Part shown: positions 8,566 to 17,546 of the stretch, in pieces
Position numbering within the stretch: position 1 is the first letter of the stretch
How the letters are laid out: every line of letters starts with the position of its first letter
DNA from: Gammaproteobacteria bacterium
GTDB lineage: Bacteria; Pseudomonadota; Gammaproteobacteria; SURF-13
Direction of reading: 5' to 3'
Assembly (NCBI GenBank): GCA_016195665.1
Contig: JACPZD010000001.1
Location: 1-64,000, forward strand
DNA: 64,000 nt
The notes under the pieces: generated by a model
What the model was told of the DNA's origin: nothing
The model's database searches: none
Seen by the model: only the letters and a program-made list of their open reading frames with translations
Program-made: the position numbers and the translations under genes

Positions 8566-11055
8566 TCACGCCTCACGCAAGCTGTGCAAGGGTGGATGCC
8601 GAAGGACGGACAGCAGCCCCAATGTGCCGGCGATTCCTACACCGATTCCACCAGCGGTGATCCCCATCAGCCACACCCCAGGATTGAATATGTAGGGCAG
8701 GTGTAAAACATACTGCGCCAGCACGTACCCCAGGACGCTCGCTGCCAGCGCGGCCACCAGACCGGCCAACACACCCAGAGTAATAAATTCAGCGAGTAGA
8801 CCCGACACGATCTGGCGGCGGCTGGCGCCCAATGTCCGCAGCATGGCGCTATCGTGCAGGCGTTCGTCCTGAGTCGCTTGAATCGCGGCATACAAGACCG
8901 TCAGGCCCGCCAGCAGGGTAAAAGCGAAAACGTACTCCACGGCAAGCGTGACCCGCTCGATGATATTGCGCACCTGCGCCATGATCGCGGCGACATCAAT
9001 CACGGTAATATTGGGGAAGGTTTTGACCAGCCTGTTCAATACCTCATAGCGCTCCGCGGACAAATAAAAGCTGGTGATATAGCTGGTCGGATACGGACTC
9101 AAAGAACCGGGCGTTGCGATAACGAAAAAGTTGACGCGAAAGCTGTCCCAATCCACCTTGCGCAGACTCGCCACCTTGCCGGCAAACTCTTCCCCGGCGA
9201 TGAGGTAAGTGAGGCGATCGCCCAACTTGATGCCCAGGGTTTCGGCGATGCCCTGTTCCACCGAGTAAAGATTTTTCCCACTATCATCAGGCCGCCACCA
9301 GCGTCCGGAAGTGATTTGATTGTCATCGGGCAACGCCTCGATCGAGGATAAATTGAATTCACGCTCGACCAAACTTGCCGCGCGTTGATCCTGATAATCG
9401 TTTGGGGAGATGGCCTTGTCATTGATCTTCACGAGCCGCCCCCGCACCATCGGGTAAAGTTGGATTGCAGGCATGCCTTCGTCCGCAAAAAACCTGCGCA
9501 ATGCGGAGAGCTGTTCCGGTTGAATGTTGATAATGAAACGATTGGGCGCATCGCGCGGCAAACTCCCCTGCCAGCTCGCCAGCAGATCCGCGCGCACTAG
9601 GGTAAGCAGCAGCAAGGCCATCAGGCCGATGCCGAAGGCGAGGATTTGCGTCACGCTGTTTGCAGGACGCCGGGCGATGTTGGCGAGGCCGAAGCGCCAT
9701 GCCACGCCCACCCTCTCCCGCAGTTGGCCAAGCAGCCGCACCAGCAGCCAGGCCACGGCGCCCAGGAACGCGAGCGTGGCGACGGTGCCCAGCACGAGAT
9801 AGAGACCCAGCTTCACGTCGCCCGCCTGCCACACCATGAGCGCCGCGAACACGACCCACCCGATGCCATATACCGACGCACCGCGGACAGGCAGGCCGAT
9901 TTCACGACGCAGCACACGGAGGGTGGGGACGTTTTTTAATGCCAGCAACGGCGGCGCGGCGAAACCCAACAGTGCGACCATCCCTGTCAGCAGGCCGAAT
10001 CCCACGGGACGCCAGGACGGCGGCGGCAATTCCGCGGCAACTATGCCGCCTAACAGATCGGTCAGCGCGCTGTGCGCGGCGTACCCTGCGGCACACCCTA
10101 CACTGCCGGCGACCAGGCCCAGGGTGAGGAGTTGGGTCAAATAGATCCAGGTAATGAATGACTGACGCGCGCCGAGGCAGCGCAATAGTGCGCAGGCGTC
10201 CAAGTGGCGCTGACTGAAACGGCGCGCAGCGGTGGCGATGGCCGCGCCCGCCAGCAACACGCTGACCAGCGCCGCCAGGCCCAAAAAGCGCTTGGCGCGC
10301 TCCAACGCCGCGCGTACCTCGGGCCGTGCGTCACTAACCCCTTCCAATTTCTCTCCGGGAGCGAGGCTAGGACTTATTCTTTCGCGATAGCGGGTTATGC
10401 CGTCCACCTCGCCGGACAGTAACAGACGATAGCGCACCCGGCTGCCGGTTTGTATGAGCTTGGTCGCCGGGACATCGTGGAGATTCATCAGCAGGCGCGG
10501 CGCGATGCTGAACAAATCGCCGCCCCGGTCGGGTTCGTGAACCAGCAGCGCGCTGATTTTTAATTGAGATTCGCCCAGCTTGATCGTGTCGCCGGGCTTG
10601 ACCGCAAGTTGCGAGAGCAGCCTGCTATCCCCCCATGCCGTACCGGGCGCCGGAATGCCGGTGACCGGCGCCTCCGGGCCGAACTGTTGTTCAGCAATCC
10701 GCAGTTGGCCGCGCAGCGGATAACCCGCGCTCACCGCCTTGACCTCGGCAAGCTGGTTTTTATCGCCAGCCAGCAACATGCTCACGAAGCTCGTGGTCTC
10801 GGCGCTGCGCAATTTATATTCATCGGCAAGCTGTCTGAATTGATGATCGACGGGATGATCCGAGACGATCAGCAAATCAGCGCCCAGCAGTTCATTGGCC
10901 TGATACTGAAGGGCCAGCTCCACGCGGTCTGTGGCGAAACCGACGGCGCTGATGCTCGCCACCGCAATGACCAGCGCAAGACCCAACACGCGCAGCTCCC
11001 CCGCCCGCCATTCCCGGCGCAGCAAGCGGAACGAAAACAAGAATATTTGCCTCAC
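8566..11055 (-). CDS. ABC exporter permease, YbbP/FtsX type
   Basis: Large inner-membrane permease (829 aa) of the FtsX/MacB superfamily. The N-terminal transmembrane segment is at about 20-40, a large periplasmic domain follows to about 255, then clusters of transmembrane helices at about 260-460 and, after a second periplasmic domain, at about 705-825 with the FtsX motif region LRTLGASRRQI. Its partner ATPase gene overlaps its start by 4 bases. The pair matches the conserved ybbAP arrangement divergent from tesA; the substrate is unknown. Confidence 0.9.
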   Translation of the reverse strand: MRQIFLFSFRLLRREWRAGELRVLGLALVIAVASISAVGFATDRVELALQYQANELLGADLLIVSDHPVDHQFRQLADEYKLRSAETTSFVSMLLAGDKNQLAEVKAVSAGYPLRGQLRIAEQQFGPEAPVTGIPAPGTAWGDSRLLSQLAVKPGDTIKLGESQLKISALLVHEPDRGGDLFSIAPRLLMNLHDVPATKLIQTGSRVRYRLLLSGEVDGITRYRERISPSLAPGEKLEGVSDARPEVRAALERAKRFLGLAALVSVLLAGAAIATAARRFSQRHLDACALLRCLGARQSFITWIYLTQLLTLGLVAGSVGCAAGYAAHSALTDLLGGIVAAELPPPSWRPVGFGLLTGMVALLGFAAPPLLALKNVPTLRVLRREIGLPVRGASVYGIGWVVFAALMVWQAGDVKLGLYLVLGTVATLAFLGAVAWLLVRLLGQLRERVGVAWRFGLANIARRPANSVTQILAFGIGLMALLLLTLVRADLLASWQGSLPRDAPNRFIINIQPEQLSALRRFFADEGMPAIQLYPMVRGRLVKINDKAISPNDYQDQRAASLVEREFNLSSIEALPDDNQITSGRWWRPDDSGKNLYSVEQGIAETLGIKLGDRLTYLIAGEEFAGKVASLRKVDWDSFRVNFFVIATPGSLSPYPTSYITSFYLSAERYEVLNRLVKTFPNITVIDVAAIMAQVRNIIERVTLAVEYVFAFTLLAGLTVLYAAIQATQDERLHDSAMLRTLGASRRQIVSGLLAEFITLGVLAGLVAALAASVLGYVLAQYVLHLPYIFNPGVWLMGITAGGIGVGIAGTLGLLSVLRHPPLHSLREA

Positions 11056-11738
11056 GCGACGAGTCTCCCCGCCTCGAGTTTGAGACGCCGGTGGCAGCGT
11101 TGCGCAAGCGCCTCATCGTGGGTGACCAGGATCAGTGTCGAGCCCTGCTCTCGATTGAGATCAAACAGCAGATTGATAATGCGCTCGCCGGTCGCCTGAT
11201 CGAGATTTCCGGTCGGTTCGTCGGCGAATAATAACTTGGGCCTAGGCGCAAATGCGCGGGCGATGGCAACCCGCTGCTGTTCGCCGCCGGAGAGTTGTTT
11301 CGGATAGTGATGCAGGCGATGAGAGAGGTCAACGCGCGCCAGCACCTCGCTTGCCGCGATGCGCGCCTCACGGCCGCGACCGGCAAGTTCGAGGGGCAGC
11401 ATGACGTTCTCCAGCGCGGTGAGGCTGGGTAATAACTGAAAGGCTTGAAAGACGAAGCCCGTCAACCGGCCTCGCAACTCGGCGCGGCCGTCTTCGTCCA
11501 GCGCGAAAAGATCGCGTCCGTTGAGCGTCACTCGTCCAGCGGTAGGCGTATCGAGCCCCGCAAGCAGGCCGAGCAGCGTGGTCTTGCCCGATCCGGAGGC
11601 GCCGAGGATGGCCACCGCTTCTCCTACCGCCACCTGGAGATTGATATCTTCCAGTATAACGAGCATGCCCTCAGGGCCGGCGACTTGCTTCCCCAGGCCT
11701 TCTGTCTGCACAATGGGCGGCGATGAAACGTCTGGCAC
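11052..11738 (-). CDS. ABC exporter ATPase, YbbA/LolD type
   Basis: ATPase of the adjacent FtsX-type exporter; 228 aa from the chosen GTG, which follows AAAGGA. Walker [10 protein letters not shown], signature [14 protein letters not shown] and Walker [11 protein letters not shown] are present in order. The frame is open further upstream, but those residues run antisense into tesA and look non-coding. With this start the gene overlaps the divergent tesA start by 16 bases. Confidence 0.92.
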   Translation of the reverse strand: MPDVSSPPIVQTEGLGKQVAGPEGMLVILEDINLQVAVGEAVAILGASGSGKTTLLGLLAGLDTPTAGRVTLNGRDLFALDEDGRAELRGRLTGFVFQAFQLLPSLTALENVMLPLELAGRGREARIAASEVLARVDLSHRLHHYPKQLSGGEQQRVAIARAFAPRPKLLFADEPTGNLDQATGERIINLLFDLNREQGSTLILVTHDEALAQRCHRRLKLEAGRLVA

Positions 11739-12352
11739 TACACTATTTCCTTTTTGTCTTTGCTCTTGTATTGCCCGCGGCGACCAACGCCGGCAATGCA
11801 ACGATTCTGGTGTTTGGCGACAGTTTAAGCGCGGCCTACGGCATCGAGCAAAACGCCGGTTGGGTGAATCTGTTACAACGCCGTTTACAGCTAACCGCGC
11901 CACGTTATCAAGTCATCAATGCCAGCATCAGCGGGGACACCACCAGCGGAGGGCTTGCCCGTCTCTCGCGCGCACTCGATAAACATCAACCGGAGATTGT
12001 GATCGTCGAGCTGGGCGCTAACGATGGTTTGCGCGGCCTCTCGCTCGAGGAGACCCAAAAAAATCTGGCTGCCATCATCGAACAAATCCTGAGCCGCAAG
12101 GCGCGGGTGCTGCTCGTCGGGCTACGCCTGCCTCCCAACTATGGCCCCGATTACACGCGAAAGTTCCACGAGATCTATTCCAGCCTCGCCAAGCGTTACC
12201 GCGTACCGCTGGCGCCCTTTTTGTTAGAAGGCGTGGCCGGCAACCCGGAATTGATGCAGCAGGATGGGCTACATCCGCGCGCCGTGGCGCAACCCAAAGT
12301 GCTGGAGAATGTCTGGCCCGTACTGAAACCGATGCTAACCGAACGGCGTTGA
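11723..12352 (+). CDS. tesA: Arylesterase / acyl-CoA thioesterase I, GDSL type
   Basis: Periplasmic SGNH-hydrolase active on acyl thioesters and esters. 209 aa with a signal peptide ending near ATNAGN (residues 20-25). Blocks: I FGDSLSAAYG with the catalytic Ser, III GANDG, V DGLHP with the catalytic Asp and His. It is divergent from the ybbA-type ATPase, whose start it overlaps, a linkage known from E. coli. Confidence 0.93.
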   Translation: MKRLALHYFLFVFALVLPAATNAGNATILVFGDSLSAAYGIEQNAGWVNLLQRRLQLTAPRYQVINASISGDTTSGGLARLSRALDKHQPEIVIVELGANDGLRGLSLEETQKNLAAIIEQILSRKARVLLVGLRLPPNYGPDYTRKFHEIYSSLAKRYRVPLAPFLLEGVAGNPELMQQDGLHPRAVAQPKVLENVWPVLKPMLTERR

Positions 12353-12859
12353 TTCGTGGAGTTGCAGGCCGTATTGTTCCGGCGCGGCCAGCCCTACGAC
12401 ATCGCCCAAGCGTATCTCGCCATCGCGCAATACTCGCGCCGTGATACCCCCGTGGCCGCGCATCGCGTGATGGCCTCCCGCACCGAGAGTATCCTCCATG
12501 CGGCTGCACGGTTCGCACAAACCTGTTCCCTCCAGGAGTGCGTCGCCGATATAAAACTGCTGAGTCTTGAGCGCCAGGAGATTGATGCCCGAGATCACCA
12601 GGTTGCGGCGTAATAATTCGGGTTGCACCGTCTCGCAGCCGCACAGCGCACCAATGACGGCCAGGTGTTCAAATTGGATCAGGGTGACTTGGCGATTGCC
12701 GCCCTGTTTGGAGTAATGATCACCGGACAGGCCCGACGCTCTTTCCAGCTTCGCCGACGACACGGCGACGAGCGGCCCGCGGTGAGCGGGTCTCAGGCCT
12801 ATCCACTCGACACGGCCGATTTGCGGGTAGACGTTCAGCAATTCAGAGAAATTCCGCAT
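12335..12859 (-). CDS. MOSC domain protein (YiiM-like)
   Basis: 174 aa, essentially one MOSC domain, the fold used by molybdenum-cofactor sulfurases and by YiiM/YuaD-type proteins. Diagnostic stretches are RRNLVISGINL (about 84-94), GTGLCEPCSRM with the conserved Cys (about 110-120), and GHGGITARVL. Residues 1-80 carry the usual N-terminal LRP..GP segment. Its 3' end overlaps the tesA 3' end by 18 bases (convergent). The substrate is not known. Confidence 0.85.
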   Translation of the reverse strand: MRNFSELLNVYPQIGRVEWIGLRPAHRGPLVAVSSAKLERASGLSGDHYSKQGGNRQVTLIQFEHLAVIGALCGCETVQPELLRRNLVISGINLLALKTQQFYIGDALLEGTGLCEPCSRMEDTLGAGGHHAMRGHGGITARVLRDGEIRLGDVVGLAAPEQYGLQLHESTPFG

Positions 12860-12921
12860 GCGTCTTGACAGAATGTGCAGCGATTGGCAAGGTTAGGTAC
12901 TTTGAACTCAAGGGGAACACT

Positions 12922-13815
12922 GTGACTCATCATATCCTGCGCTCGCCCGCTTTATCTGTAAAGGTCGCCGACCAGGGCGCTGAACTGCAATCGCTCAAAC
13001 TGACCGACGGCCTGGAACTGTTGTGGCAGGCCGATCCCAGGGTATGGCCACGCCATGCGCCACACCTGTTTCCCATCGTTGGACGTTTGCCCAATGATAC
13101 CCTGCGCCATAAGGGCAAGGCCTACACTCTAACTCAACACGGCTTCGCCCGCGATCTGGAATTTATCTGCGAAAATAAATCGGATCGCCATTGCACGCAT
13201 CTGCTCACCGACTCTGAACAAACCCGCGTCCGCTACCCGTTTGCCTTCGAGCTGCGCATTACCCATGCGCTGGAAGGCAATACCCTGACCATTAGCTATG
13301 CGCTGCGCAATCCGGCGAATACTGAACTGCTGGCCAGTGTCGGCACCCATCCGGCGTTTAGCTGGCCGCTCAAGCCCGGCATCGAGCGTACCGCGCACAG
13401 CATGACCTTCGAGCGCGACGAACCCGCGGCCATCCGCCGTGTGGCGGGCGGCTTGTTGAAAACAGAGACCTATCCCACGCCGGTGAAAAATCGCGTACTA
13501 CATCTCGCGGACGATCTGTTCGTGGATGATGTAGTGATCTTCGATAAACTGAACAGCCGCGCGCTCACCTGCACAGCACCGGGCGCGCCCAAGATTCAGG
13601 TCAAATTTCCTGACTTTCCACATCTCGGCATCTGGACCAAACCCGGCGCTGGATTTGTCTGCATTGAGCCTTGGCAGGGGCATGCGACGCCGGGAGACTT
13701 CGACGGTGAGTTCCGCGACAAGCCGGGGGTGGTTGACGTCGCCCCCCAGTCTGAACGCACATGGCAATACACGATAGCGGTCATTGAAGGAGAACAGGAA
13801 GCGAGGAGGCGATAG
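12922..13815 (+). CDS. Aldose 1-epimerase family protein (LacX-like)
   Basis: 297 aa beta-sandwich sugar epimerase family. The GTG start follows AAGGGGA; the frame is open further upstream but without a better start. HGFARDLEF (about residues 72-80, with the conserved catalytic-type His), GTHPAFSWPL (with the second His), and KPGAGFVCIEPWQG near the C-terminus fit the LacX/YeaD branch. The exact sugar is unknown. It is divergent from the MOSC gene. Confidence 0.85.
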   Translation: MTHHILRSPALSVKVADQGAELQSLKLTDGLELLWQADPRVWPRHAPHLFPIVGRLPNDTLRHKGKAYTLTQHGFARDLEFICENKSDRHCTHLLTDSEQTRVRYPFAFELRITHALEGNTLTISYALRNPANTELLASVGTHPAFSWPLKPGIERTAHSMTFERDEPAAIRRVAGGLLKTETYPTPVKNRVLHLADDLFVDDVVIFDKLNSRALTCTAPGAPKIQVKFPDFPHLGIWTKPGAGFVCIEPWQGHATPGDFDGEFRDKPGVVDVAPQSERTWQYTIAVIEGEQEARRR

Positions 13816-14164
13816 CGGACGAGCGGTGTGCGACGCCCCCCGCGTAGCCGTAGGACCGGATGTTTTGTCGGAGTCCGCGCGGTAGCGCGGGTGGAGACAA
13901 AAAGGGTTATCTGTTCTCAAGACCGGCGCCAGCCGAGGAGTTCGAGAGGTTGCTGGACAGACAATCCAGGTGAGACCGTTATTTCCCAGTGCCTGGATTT
14001 ATCCTCCGGGCGCACCAGTTCTTGAAGAAGCGCCATACTCGGCCCTCGATCTCCAGATAGATGCGCGTGTCCGAGCAGGACAGATGCGCACTCGCCACCG
14101 GGGACGGGTCGTACCACCCCGATTGCTCCCTACTTTGAGATAGCTTCTAGTAATCTCACGCCCT
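13816..14164. other. Intergenic region, no gene assigned
   Basis: About 350 bases between the convergent epimerase and thiL genes. On the minus strand a 56-codon open frame (about 13990-14155) without ATG encodes a tryptophan- and tyrosine-containing peptide with IYLEIEGRVWRFF; it has no clear start and I do not recognise it. pgpA, the usual follower of thiL, is absent. It may be a gene remnant. Confidence 0.4.
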
Positions 14165-15133
14165 TTAGACGAAGTGCTGATAGCCAGTGCGTATAGGCTC
14201 GAATAGTTCGCCATTGACCAACCGGCAACGCAGGCCCAGTGTTTCCTCTATCATACCGATGCAGGTGCAACGGCACGGGAACTGTTCCATCGCCTCCAAT
14301 AATTTAGCCTGATTTTCCCGTGGCACGGTAAAACAAAGCTCATAGTCATCGCCTGCGCTGAGCGGCAAATTCCAGCCGCCTGCTTTGTCTAGCACAGAGG
14401 ACACCGCAGGCGAGAGCGGCAAGCTTTCTAAGTGCAGCGTGGCACCCACTCCGCTGGCATCGAGGATATGACCAAGATCGGCGGTGAGACCATCGGAGAG
14501 GTCAATTGCCGCATGGGCGATGCCGCGCAAGGCAAGGCCTTCCTTGACGCGCGGCTCAGGCCGGTTGAGTCGCGCCATGACGCGTGCGGCCTGTTCAGCG
14601 GATAAGCTGATCTTTTCCTGCAGCAGTAACAACGCAAGGCCCGCATCACCCAACTCGCCGGTGACATAGATCAAATCGCCGGAGCGCGCCGCAGAGCGGC
14701 GGAGGGCGGTACCTGCGGGCACTAAACCGTGAATCTGTACAGTGATGGCGAGCGGCCCGCGCGTGGTGTCACCGCCAATCAGTTGCACGCCGTAACGTTC
14801 GGCGAGATTAAAAAACCCTTTACTAAAGCTTTCCAGCCAGGGCTCATCTGACTCCGGCAGTGTGAGCGCCAGCGTCGTCCAACGCGGTTCTGCGCCCATC
14901 GCCGCCATGTCGCTGAGACTGACCGCAAGTGCTTTATAGCCGATATCGGCGGGATGCGTCGCGGCGGGAAAATGCACGCCCTTGACCAGTGTGTCCACCG
15001 AGACCGCCAGTTCCATGCCCTCAGGCACATGAAGTATAGCGGCATCGTCGCCAATGCCGAGAACTATCGCAGGATCTGTCTTTTGCTGGCGGGTAAAGTA
15101 TTGCTCAATGATGTCGAACTCGGAGAGCGCCAT
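14165..15133 (-). CDS. thiL: Thiamine-monophosphate kinase
   Basis: Phosphorylates thiamine monophosphate to the active cofactor thiamine diphosphate. 322 aa, AIR-synthase/ThiL fold. N-terminal FDIIEQYF, GIGDDAA (about 26-32), SVDTLVKGVHFP (about 45-56), GGDTTRG and DLSDGL motifs are all present. It follows nusB after 4 bases in the classical rib-nus-thiL operon order. Confidence 0.95.
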   Translation of the reverse strand: MALSEFDIIEQYFTRQQKTDPAIVLGIGDDAAILHVPEGMELAVSVDTLVKGVHFPAATHPADIGYKALAVSLSDMAAMGAEPRWTTLALTLPESDEPWLESFSKGFFNLAERYGVQLIGGDTTRGPLAITVQIHGLVPAGTALRRSAARSGDLIYVTGELGDAGLALLLLQEKISLSAEQAARVMARLNRPEPRVKEGLALRGIAHAAIDLSDGLTADLGHILDASGVGATLHLESLPLSPAVSSVLDKAGGWNLPLSAGDDYELCFTVPRENQAKLLEAMEQFPCRCTCIGMIEETLGLRCRLVNGELFEPIRTGYQHFV

Positions 15134-15137
15134 CAGG

Positions 15138-15563
15138 CTAGGTTGCCTTCATTTCAGTTACGCGCAAATTGCGCGCAACTTTGTCGAGCACGCTGTTGAC
15201 ATATTTATAACCCTGCTCGCCGCCAAACACCTTGGCCAACTCCACGGCCTCGTTGATGACCACGCGATAAGGAACGTCAGGGCGGAACTGCAACTCATAG
15301 GCACCGATGCGTAAGATAGCACGCTCGACCGGGTCCACCTCGGCCAAGGGGCGATCGAGGGCGGGGGCGATCTGAGCATCGAGTTCCTCGAGGCGCTTGG
15401 GGACCTGGCGCAACAATTCCTGGAAGTAGGCGATGTCCACCTTACGCATGTCCTGCTCTTCAGAGAATTGCGCGTCAATTTCGTTCATGTCTTGCCGCGA
15501 TACCTGCCACTGATAAAGCGCCTGCACGGCCTTGTGCCGCGCCAGGCTGCGCGCCCTGCTCAC
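15138..15563 (-). CDS. nusB: Transcription antitermination factor NusB
   Basis: All-helical RNA-binding protein that binds boxA of rrn transcripts with NusE. 141 aa, full length. It starts SRARSLARHKAVQALYQW, ends with the conserved NEAVELAKVFGGEQGYKYVN block, and overlaps ribH by an ATGA junction. Confidence 0.95.
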   Translation of the reverse strand: MSRARSLARHKAVQALYQWQVSRQDMNEIDAQFSEEQDMRKVDIAYFQELLRQVPKRLEELDAQIAPALDRPLAEVDPVERAILRIGAYELQFRPDVPYRVVINEAVELAKVFGGEQGYKYVNSVLDKVARNLRVTEMKAT

Positions 15564-16093
15564 GTGCCCGCCTCTTGTTTTGATTGCGCTGCGCCGGATG
15601 TTGCGGCGTGCTCGTGCTCCTGCTCAAGATCGCGCAGGAGTTGCACCATCTGCAACATGGCCAACGCTGCCTCAACGCCCTTGTTTCCTGCATCGGGTCC
15701 GGAACGTTCGATGGCCTGTTGCTCGGTGTTGACGGTCAGCACGCCAAAGCCGATGGGGGTATTGTACTCGAGACCTAGCTGCGCAATGCCTTGTGCGCAG
15801 CTCCCCGCCACATAGTCGAAGTGGGGGGTTTCACCGCGGATGACAACTCCGAGCGCGATGAGTCCTGCATAGTGCCCCGTCGCGGCAAGTTGCTGGGCGG
15901 CGAGCGGAATTTCAAAAGCGCCCGGCACCTGAACGATTTTTACCTGATCGCGCATGACGCCATGGCGCTCAAGCGCATCCAGCGCACCGCGCAGCAGACC
16001 GCCTACGATGGCATTGTTATAACGCGCGGCGATGATGCCGAAGCGCAGACCCGTGAGGGTGAATTGAATGTGCGTGGAGTGATTAGGCTTCAT
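15560..16093 (-). CDS. ribH: 6,7-dimethyl-8-ribityllumazine synthase
   Basis: Penultimate step of riboflavin synthesis. 177 aa from the chosen ATG (MKPNHST); the frame is open 36 codons further upstream but that part is encoded by a repeat (16102-16303). FGIIAARYN, VPGAFEIP, GVVIRGETPHFDYV and FGVLTVNTEQQA are family signatures. The stop overlaps the nusB start (ATGA). Confidence 0.95.
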   Translation of the reverse strand: MKPNHSTHIQFTLTGLRFGIIAARYNNAIVGGLLRGALDALERHGVMRDQVKIVQVPGAFEIPLAAQQLAATGHYAGLIALGVVIRGETPHFDYVAGSCAQGIAQLGLEYNTPIGFGVLTVNTEQQAIERSGPDAGNKGVEAALAMLQMVQLLRDLEQEHEHAATSGAAQSKQEAGT

Positions 16094-16101
16094 ATCTATT
16101 A

Positions 16102-16303
16102 GGGAAACTCTGAAAAATTCATCTCTGAATTTTTCAGAGACGGCCGCTCCTGCGCATCCCTGCGCCCGCGGTATTGGGGCTTCCTGCCCGGCAAAAAGCA
16201 AAAATGTGATTTTTTCTTTTCTTCATTTTTCAATCACTCATTGTGATTGAAAAATGGCGGCACGTCCATATGCCGCGGAACCCCTGAATAAATCAGGGAT
16301 TCC
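16102..16303. mobile_element. MITE-like element, family D, copy 1
   Basis: About 202 bp with imperfect terminal inverted repeats: GGGAAACTCTGAAAAATTCA on the left and, inverted on the right, GGAATCCCTGATTTATTCA. It is flanked by TTA on both sides (16099-16101 and 16304-16306). Inside are two perfect 14-bp inverted repeats, 16109-16122/16126-16139 and 16224-16237/16243-16256. A related element interrupts the receiver-EAL remnant at 26856-26996. No transposase is encoded. Confidence 0.6.
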
Positions 16304-16439
16304 TTAGAACTTATCCATAAATAATTTACCGCAGAGGGCGCAGAGGAATCAAGAAGGATTTGTTTCTCCTCCGCGTCCTCCGCGGTGAAGCTTTTTCACC
16401 GCAAGGGACACAGGGGAACTATTTATGGATATGCTCTTA
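16304..16439. mobile_element. MITE-like element, family A, copy 1 (with flanking TTA)
   Basis: A 130-bp element (16307-16436) between two TTA trinucleotides. The ends GAACTTATCC and, inverted, GAGCATATCC are terminal inverted repeats, and the interior contains CCGCAGAGGGCGCAGAGG. The whole 137-bp stretch from 16303 to 16439 is identical to 27231-27367. The right TTA (16437-16439) is the ribBA stop codon TAA read on the minus strand. The left TTA is shared with the neighbouring family D element. Confidence 0.75.
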
Positions 16440-17543
16440 GTCTTTCGTGACGTATTCCACAACCTCAAGATCAAAACCGGATAGGGCATGGATCTTCATG
16501 GGCGTGCCGAGTACGCGCATCTTGCACACGCCCAGATCTTTGAGAATTTGCGCGCCGATGCCGTAGGTGCGCAGATCGCCGGCTTCCGGCCGCACCCAGT
16601 GTAACCCTTTCTGCTGCGACTGATACTGTCCAATTTCCTGAAGCAGGGATTGATCGCTGTCGGGCCGGCGCAGGATGACCACCACACCGCTTTCTTGAGC
16701 GGCAATATAGCGCAGTGCGCGCGCGAGCGACCACCCGCCTTCTTCGCGCAGCAGGGCGAGGGAGTCCAGGCCTTGCTGTAGATGCACGCGCACCGGCGTG
16801 GCTGTATCAGGCCGCAGCGCGCCACGTACCAAGGCGAGGTGTACGTGATTGGACAGGGTGTCGCGAAATACTACCAATCGGAATTCGCCATACTCGGTTT
16901 TCACGGGCTGCTCGCTGAGTTGCTCCACTGTCTTTTCATATTGGATGCGATAGTGAATGAGATCGGCGATGGTGCCTATCTTGAGATGATGTTGTTCCGC
17001 AAACATCTCCAGATCGGGACGGCGCGCCATGCTGCCGTCTTCGTTGAGTATCTCGACGATCACCCCGGCGGGCTCCAATCCGGCGAGGCGTGCGAGATCG
17101 CAGCCGGCCTCGGTGTGTCCGGCGCGCGTGAGCACCCCGCCCTGTTGAGCCATGAGGGGAAAGACGTGTCCCGGCTGCACGAGGTCGCTAGGTTCGGCAT
17201 GTGGAGCGACGGCAGTGCGTATGGTGTGGGCGCGGTCGGCGGCGGAGATGCCGGTGGTAACGCCTCGGGCAGCCTCGATGGAGATGGTGAAATTGGTACC
17301 GTGCTGAGTAAAGTTGTCGGTGACCATCAGCGGCAGACGCAATTGCTCGCAACGCTCCCGTGTAACGGTAAGACAAATCAACCCGCGCCCGTAACGCGCC
17401 ATGAAATTGATGTCTTCCTGCCGCACCTCTGCCGCGGCCATGATCAGATCGCCTTCGTTCTCACGGCCTTCGTCATCCATGAGGATGACCATCCTGCCGC
17501 TGCGGATGTCGGCGATGATGTCTTCGATGCTACTGAGCGCCAT
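16437..17543 (-). CDS. ribBA: 3,4-DHBP synthase with GTP cyclohydrolase II-like domain
   Basis: Makes 3,4-dihydroxy-2-butanone 4-phosphate from ribulose 5-phosphate for riboflavin. 368 aa: RibB domain at about 1-200 with [11 protein letters not shown] (23-33), GLICLTV and [12 protein letters not shown] cyclohydrolase II-like domain at about 205-365. That second domain lacks the zinc-cysteine block of active RibA (no GD..GS.RCDC), so it is probably inactive as a cyclohydrolase, a situation known in Gammaproteobacteria. It sits 3 bases after ribE. Confidence 0.93.
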   Translation of the reverse strand: MALSSIEDIIADIRSGRMVILMDDEGRENEGDLIMAAAEVRQEDINFMARYGRGLICLTVTRERCEQLRLPLMVTDNFTQHGTNFTISIEAARGVTTGISAADRAHTIRTAVAPHAEPSDLVQPGHVFPLMAQQGGVLTRAGHTEAGCDLARLAGLEPAGVIVEILNEDGSMARRPDLEMFAEQHHLKIGTIADLIHYRIQYEKTVEQLSEQPVKTEYGEFRLVVFRDTLSNHVHLALVRGALRPDTATPVRVHLQQGLDSLALLREEGGWSLARALRYIAAQESGVVVILRRPDSDQSLLQEIGQYQSQQKGLHWVRPEAGDLRTYGIGAQILKDLGVCKMRVLGTPMKIHALSGFDLEVVEYVTKD

Positions 17544-17546
17544 GCG

